Assembly: GCA_021812905.1 (NCBI GenBank)
Contig: JAKAMM010000073.1
Span: forward strand, 1 to 7,614
Source: Chloroflexota bacterium
GTDB lineage: Bacteria; Chloroflexota; Anaerolineae; Anaerolineales; Villigracilaceae
Direction of reading: 5' to 3'
Length of the DNA: 7,614 bases
Under the pieces are notes generated by a model, which was given only the letters and a program-made list of their open reading frames with translations, ran no database searches and was not told the DNA's origin. Shown here in pieces: positions 4,966 through 7,614 of the stretch; positions within the stretch are counted from its first letter, which is position 1; each line of letters begins with the position of its first letter. The position numbers and the translations under genes were made by a program.

Positions 4966-5840
4966 CGCGGCCATCTTTCATTCAAAGAGTCGTTCGCAAG
5001 ATAAAAAAGACTCTTCTTTCCTTTTTCTTTCTTGACCAATGGGTCATCATGACGGGGAAAAACATAAGCCACAACTCGCTCGAATGGTCTGCGCTCCGCC
5101 CGCTTGTTCCAGGCGGGGATCGGTATTGGGCTGATCCGTTCATCGTTGAAAAAGATAACCGCTATTATGTTTTTATTGAAGAAAAAATTCTGGCCGCGGG
5201 GTTGGGTCGTATTGTCTGTTTGACTCTCGATGAAGATGGCAGTCTTGTATCAAATCAAGTTGTTCTCGAACGGCCGTATCATCTTTCCTATCCCTTTATT
5301 TTTGAATATCAAAATGAAATGTATATGCTGCCCGAAACGGCATCCAATCGCACGCTGGAGTTATATCGCTGTCAGCATTTTCCCAATCAGTGGCAATTCG
5401 TCAAGACACTGATGACAGATATTTATATTGTTGATGCAACTTTACTTGAGTACGAAAAGAAATGGTGGTTGTTTGCAAATGTCAAAGAAGAGGGCGGTTC
5501 GAGTCTTGATGCGTTGCATCTCTTTTACGCTGATAGCCCACTTGCCGATAAGTGGACGGCGCATCCGCTCAATCCGATTGTCAAGGATATGCGTTCGGCG
5601 CGGCCAGCGGGCCGCATCTTTATACGGGATGGAAAGCTGATCCGCCCTTCGCAAGATTCATCCCGCCGATACGGATACGCGCTTAAGTTCAATCGCATTG
5701 ATAAATTAAGTGAGAATGAATACGAAGAAACAAATGTGGCATCATTTTTTCCGAAGGGCGGAAAAATCCTTGCAACACATACTTTCAATCAATCCGGGGA
5801 CTTGACGGTGGTTGACGCAATTATCCGAAGAACAAAGTAA
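4962..5840 (+). CDS. GINT1 N-terminal-like beta-propeller protein (putative surface glycan or glycolipid role)
   Basis: The protein has 292 aa. Residues 50-292 carry the motif series of the domain found at the N-terminus of plant glucosamine inositolphosphorylceramide transferase (GINT1) and at the C-terminus of some bacterial formyltransferase fusions: YWADPF (55-60), HLSYPF (107-112), MYMLPE (120-125), DATLLEY (158-164), WWLFAN (168-173), HPLNP (201-205), RPAGRIF (214-220) and LIRPSQDSSRRYG (226-238). The repeated strand pattern and DPF motif suggest a five-bladed propeller like GH43/GH68 glycosidases. In bacteria the function is not established. Here it stands alone, with only a basic N-terminal stretch (residues 9-16, RVVRKIKK) and the hydrophobic LLSFFFLDQWVI (18-29). 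A ribosome binding site (GAAGGG, 4951-4956) precedes the ATG. It is the last gene of the run and is richer in A+T, which hints at separate acquisition. Confidence 0.78.
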   Translation: MTRPSFIQRVVRKIKKTLLSFFFLDQWVIMTGKNISHNSLEWSALRPLVPGGDRYWADPFIVEKDNRYYVFIEEKILAAGLGRIVCLTLDEDGSLVSNQVVLERPYHLSYPFIFEYQNEMYMLPETASNRTLELYRCQHFPNQWQFVKTLMTDIYIVDATLLEYEKKWWLFANVKEEGGSSLDALHLFYADSPLADKWTAHPLNPIVKDMRSARPAGRIFIRDGKLIRPSQDSSRRYGYALKFNRIDKLSENEYEETNVASFFPKGGKILATHTFNQSGDLTVVDAIIRRTK

Positions 5841-5848
5841 TTAACGCA

Positions 5849-5874
5849 TGAGACGACTCGCAAGAGTCGTCTCA
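5849..5874. terminator. Hairpin between convergent genes, GNRA-type loop
   Basis: Two perfect 11-nt arms (TGAGACGACTC at 5849-5859 and its complement at 5864-5874) enclose a GCAA tetraloop on the + strand. It begins 8 bp after the stop of the propeller gene and lies 25 bp beyond the end of the minus-strand gene at 5900. There is no T-tract on the + strand and only a weak one (GTTAATT) on the minus strand. Termination or 3'-end protection is likely, but an intrinsic terminator in the strict sense is not shown. Confidence 0.7.
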
Positions 5875-5899
5875 GCGGTTGGATGGAGAGAAAGTGAAC

Positions 5900-6622
5900 T
5901 TACCTCCGCACGGATGGATTTTCTTCGTTTGACATTGCGTTCATGCCGACCGAATGATATGTTGGCTCGGGGCGCGGCATCGGACGATTCACTGGCAGCG
6001 GCTTGGGGGCAGGGCGTGGATAGGATGTGGGTTGCAGGCGCTGAGTCTGGGAAAGTGGTTGGGAACTAGTTTGCCAATTTGGGCGCAGGGCGGTGCGTGA
6101 AGCAGGTCGGTCATCTGCCATGGTGAACATATTCTCGCCTGCAATCGAAAACGTACCAATGATCAACACACGGATCAACCAGACCATTACAGCCACGAAA
6201 ACTGGCACGGCCTTGGTCAACATGGTTTGTCCGACCAATGCGGTGCCGGCTGATGTGTGATTCAGGATGGCAACTGACACGCCCCACCATGTTAACATGG
6301 CGTTGAAACCTGCTGCCAGCAACCAGGCTCCGAACAAATACCAGACTTCAGCCGGTTCATCGCGTCCCTGTTGTGGGGTGAAAATGCGGGCGATCCCGGC
6401 AAAGTCAATGCCGCAGAAGGCAAAGGCCAGAATGGTCGACCAAAGAATGCCGCCTGTTTTGAGATTACCCAGAACATCTGCAAGGGCGAAGGAAGTTGTT
6501 GAAAAGTTAAAGACCTCGAAGGCCAGTAAAGCGGCGACAAGGATGGCCCCGAAGATTGCACCGCGTTTGAGGACCGCCCCACGCAGGATGGGCATTAATT
6601 TGATGGAGAACGAACGGTTCAT
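5900..6622 (-). CDS. Four-helix membrane protein with proline-rich C-terminal tail
   Basis: The protein has 240 aa. Hydrophobic segments lie at about residues 21-40, 58-80, 93-120 and 138-161, and a tail from 165 to 240 is rich in Pro, Arg, Gln and Ser (for example RPAPKPLPVNRPMPRPEP, 203-220) and probably disordered. A well-formed loop, FTPQQGRDEPAEVWYLFGAW (81-100), looks conserved. From memory this resembles proteins annotated as hypothetical in Anaerolineales; no function is known to me and none is proposed. The ATG at 6622 is preferred over the in-frame TTG at 6640 because AGAGG sits 6 nt before it. It has its own consensus promoter and an operator-like dyad about 50-70 bp upstream, so it is probably a regulated single gene. 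It converges on the propeller gene with a hairpin between them. Confidence 0.8.
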   Translation of the reverse strand: MNRSFSIKLMPILRGAVLKRGAIFGAILVAALLAFEVFNFSTTSFALADVLGNLKTGGILWSTILAFAFCGIDFAGIARIFTPQQGRDEPAEVWYLFGAWLLAAGFNAMLTWWGVSVAILNHTSAGTALVGQTMLTKAVPVFVAVMVWLIRVLIIGTFSIAGENMFTMADDRPASRTALRPNWQTSSQPLSQTQRLQPTSYPRPAPKPLPVNRPMPRPEPTYHSVGMNAMSNEENPSVRR

Positions 6623-6669
6623 AACACACCTCTCTTTCAATACTTTTGCTGAGGGCGAAGTTCATTCTT

Positions 6670-6697
6670 ATTATAGAACAATAGTTCTATTTGTCAA
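6670..6697 (-). promoter_or_regulatory. Consensus promoter with LexA-box-like operator in the spacer
   Basis: Read on the minus strand, TTGACA (6697-6692), a 16-bp spacer and TATAAT (6675-6670) match both consensus hexamers exactly. The start point would be near 6663, giving a leader of about 40 nt to the ATG at 6622. A perfect dyad with 7-bp arms, ATAGAAC-N4-GTTCTAT (6673-6690), fills the spacer and overlaps the -10. Its GAAC-N4-GTTC core equals that of the Bacillus LexA/DinR box. A repressor bound here would block RNA polymerase. Which protein binds is inferred. Confidence 0.8.
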
Positions 6698-6757
6698 GTA
6701 CTGGATCTTGAAATTTCAGTGCACTCCCCCGCTGTAAATAAATGGCAAGTGTGTAAA

Positions 6758-7573
6758 TTATATTCGCCTTGTCCAATCGGGATGATTATATTTTTCACGG
6801 ACGAGTTCATCGGCGCGTGACTTTTCGCTGGCGGATAATTCTCCCGCCTCGAAGCTTAACCCCAACTTGGCCTCAAAGCCCCAAACAAAGGCATGGGCTG
6901 CGTCATTCCAGAGCACCTCGTGTCCGAGCACGGATTGGACTGTCGTAGCGCGCGAAAGTAATCGTGCCGCGGCGTCGGTACGCTCGGAATCGTCAGGGAA
7001 GGTTAAAGCCTCAGTAATGCGCGCCAGGTTCCCGGTCAAGGGAAGAGAGCCGTGTTGTAAAACACCTTCCTTGCGACGCGCCTGTGCCGATCCAATTAAT
7101 TTTTTCCCATTCACAGTAATTTCATATGCCGACGGAACTTCAAAGCAAACGGGATTTGGCGTCTCACGACTTGGACCGGTATCTTCTTTTATTTCAACAG
7201 GCAGTCCCAACGCCTTGACTGCCCCTAACAATGCAACAGACAGCCGGTTGTAACTTTCCAGAATCGAACCAGCCACGCGCGGCTCTTCGGCGGGGGCAAT
7301 GATGGAGTACGTGATCTCATCTGTGTGGAGAATGGCGCGTCCGCCGGTGGGACGACGAACAACATCCCAGCCGCGTTCTTCGAGACGAGCAATGTCAACA
7401 TCTGCAAATGGCTGGGCCTGACCAAGCGAAAGGCAGGGCGGATCCCACGCGTAAAGACGCACAGTCGGGATTGCTTCGCCGCGTCCAATGTGCTCGAGGA
7501 TTGCCTGGTCCACGGCCATGTTCCATGCACCGCGTGCAGGTGGAGTATTCAAGAGTCGCCAAGTGTCAGCCAT
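6758..7573 (-). CDS. LipM/LplA-family octanoyltransferase or lipoate-protein ligase
   Basis: The protein has 271 aa and a BPL/LPL fold. The family attaches octanoyl or lipoyl groups to lysines of lipoyl domains (2-oxoacid dehydrogenase E2, glycine cleavage H protein). RRPTGGRAILH (73-83) is the acyl-binding motif and VNGKKLIGSAQARRKEGVLQ (154-173) with HGSLPL the central core with the conserved Lys. PVCFEVPSAYE (141-151) contains C143, aligned with the acyl-enzyme Cys of Bacillus LipM, which favours octanoyl transfer over ATP-dependent ligation. The C-terminal region after 180 is that of single-domain members. The ATG at 7573 gives MADTWRLL, a normal family start. There is no Shine-Dalgarno sequence; TAAAAT lies 8 nt upstream. 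No lipoyl synthase or E2 gene is visible in the window. Confidence 0.87.
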   Translation of the reverse strand: MADTWRLLNTPPARGAWNMAVDQAILEHIGRGEAIPTVRLYAWDPPCLSLGQAQPFADVDIARLEERGWDVVRRPTGGRAILHTDEITYSIIAPAEEPRVAGSILESYNRLSVALLGAVKALGLPVEIKEDTGPSRETPNPVCFEVPSAYEITVNGKKLIGSAQARRKEGVLQHGSLPLTGNLARITEALTFPDDSERTDAAARLLSRATTVQSVLGHEVLWNDAAHAFVWGFEAKLGLSFEAGELSASEKSRADELVREKYNHPDWTRRI

Positions 7574-7581
7574 AAGCAGGT

Positions 7582-7606
7582 ATTTTACCCGCAGAAATCC
7601 GGATTT
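7582..7606 (-). promoter_or_regulatory. Putative -10 and upstream palindrome of the lipoylation gene
   Basis: On the minus strand TAAAAT (7587-7582) is 8 nt from the ATG, so the message may be leaderless. A perfect 12-bp palindrome, AAATCCGGATTT (7595-7606), lies in the spacer/-35 region. No good -35 is visible before the window edge. Confidence 0.4.
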
Positions 7607-7614
7607 TTTCGGAC

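Noticed and set aside
5848..6069. 73-codon + strand frame starting inside the hairpin
   Set aside because: It starts within the terminator-like hairpin, has no RBS and is antisense to the membrane protein gene.
6287..6300. Perfect 14-bp palindrome CCATGTTAACATGG
   Set aside because: It lies deep inside the membrane protein coding sequence (Asn-Ala-Met-Leu-Thr-Trp region) and is explained by codons; chance is likely.
6709..6718. 10-bp palindrome TGAAATTTCA upstream of the -35 at 6692-6697
   Set aside because: It is short and A/T-rich, expected by chance; a minor activator site cannot be excluded.
6867..7253. 128-codon + strand frame
   Set aside because: It is antisense to the conserved core of the lipoylation gene and has no recognisable features.

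Overview
The window looks like a chromosomal segment of a Chloroflexota bacterium, probably of the Anaerolineae. This is an inference from the types of gene present (an FmdB-type zinc ribbon protein, a COG3375-like acetyltransferase, a four-helix membrane protein that I associate with Anaerolineales, and a LipM-like lipoylation enzyme) and from the mid-range GC content. No rRNA, tRNA, CRISPR array, transposase or phage gene is visible, so the species cannot be fixed from the sequence alone.

Layout. Positions 2-361 (+) hold the C-terminal part of a type I methionine aminopeptidase. It converges on a small zinc-ribbon gene (395-781, -), and one long, nearly perfect palindrome carries both stop codons and serves as a shared terminator. 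A 163-bp divergent region (782-944) holds two near-identical 14-bp palindromes and promoter elements. It leads into 945-1481 (+), a stand-alone cysteine-protease-like protein with a complete Gln/Cys/His/Asp set. A 33-codon reading frame with a strong ribosome binding site and a twin-arginine-like motif follows (1543-1644).

From 1818 to 5840 six + strand genes are packed head to tail: an isoprenylcysteine-methyltransferase-like membrane enzyme, a two-helix membrane protein with a possible PH-like domain, an NDUFA9-like atypical SDR with its own -10 element, a GNAT acetyltransferase, a 54-codon gene with ATGA overlaps on both sides, and a beta-propeller protein like the N-terminal domain of plant GINT1 glycosyltransferase. 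The last two are visibly richer in A+T than the genes before them. Membrane-lipid or cell-surface modification is a reasonable shared theme, but it is only inferred.

The right part has two minus-strand genes. One encodes a four-helix membrane protein with a proline-rich tail (5900-6622), driven by a consensus TTGACA-16 bp-TATAAT promoter whose spacer holds a dyad with the GAAC-N4-GTTC core of the Gram-positive LexA box. The other encodes a LipM/LplA-family protein (6758-7573). Three genes (at 781, 2922 and 7573) lack a Shine-Dalgarno sequence and carry a TATAAT/TAAAAT hexamer 6-8 nt before the ATG, which suggests leaderless transcripts. The least explained parts are the protease-like gene with its paired operator and small downstream frame, the coupled 54-codon gene with the propeller protein, and the LexA-box-like promoter.
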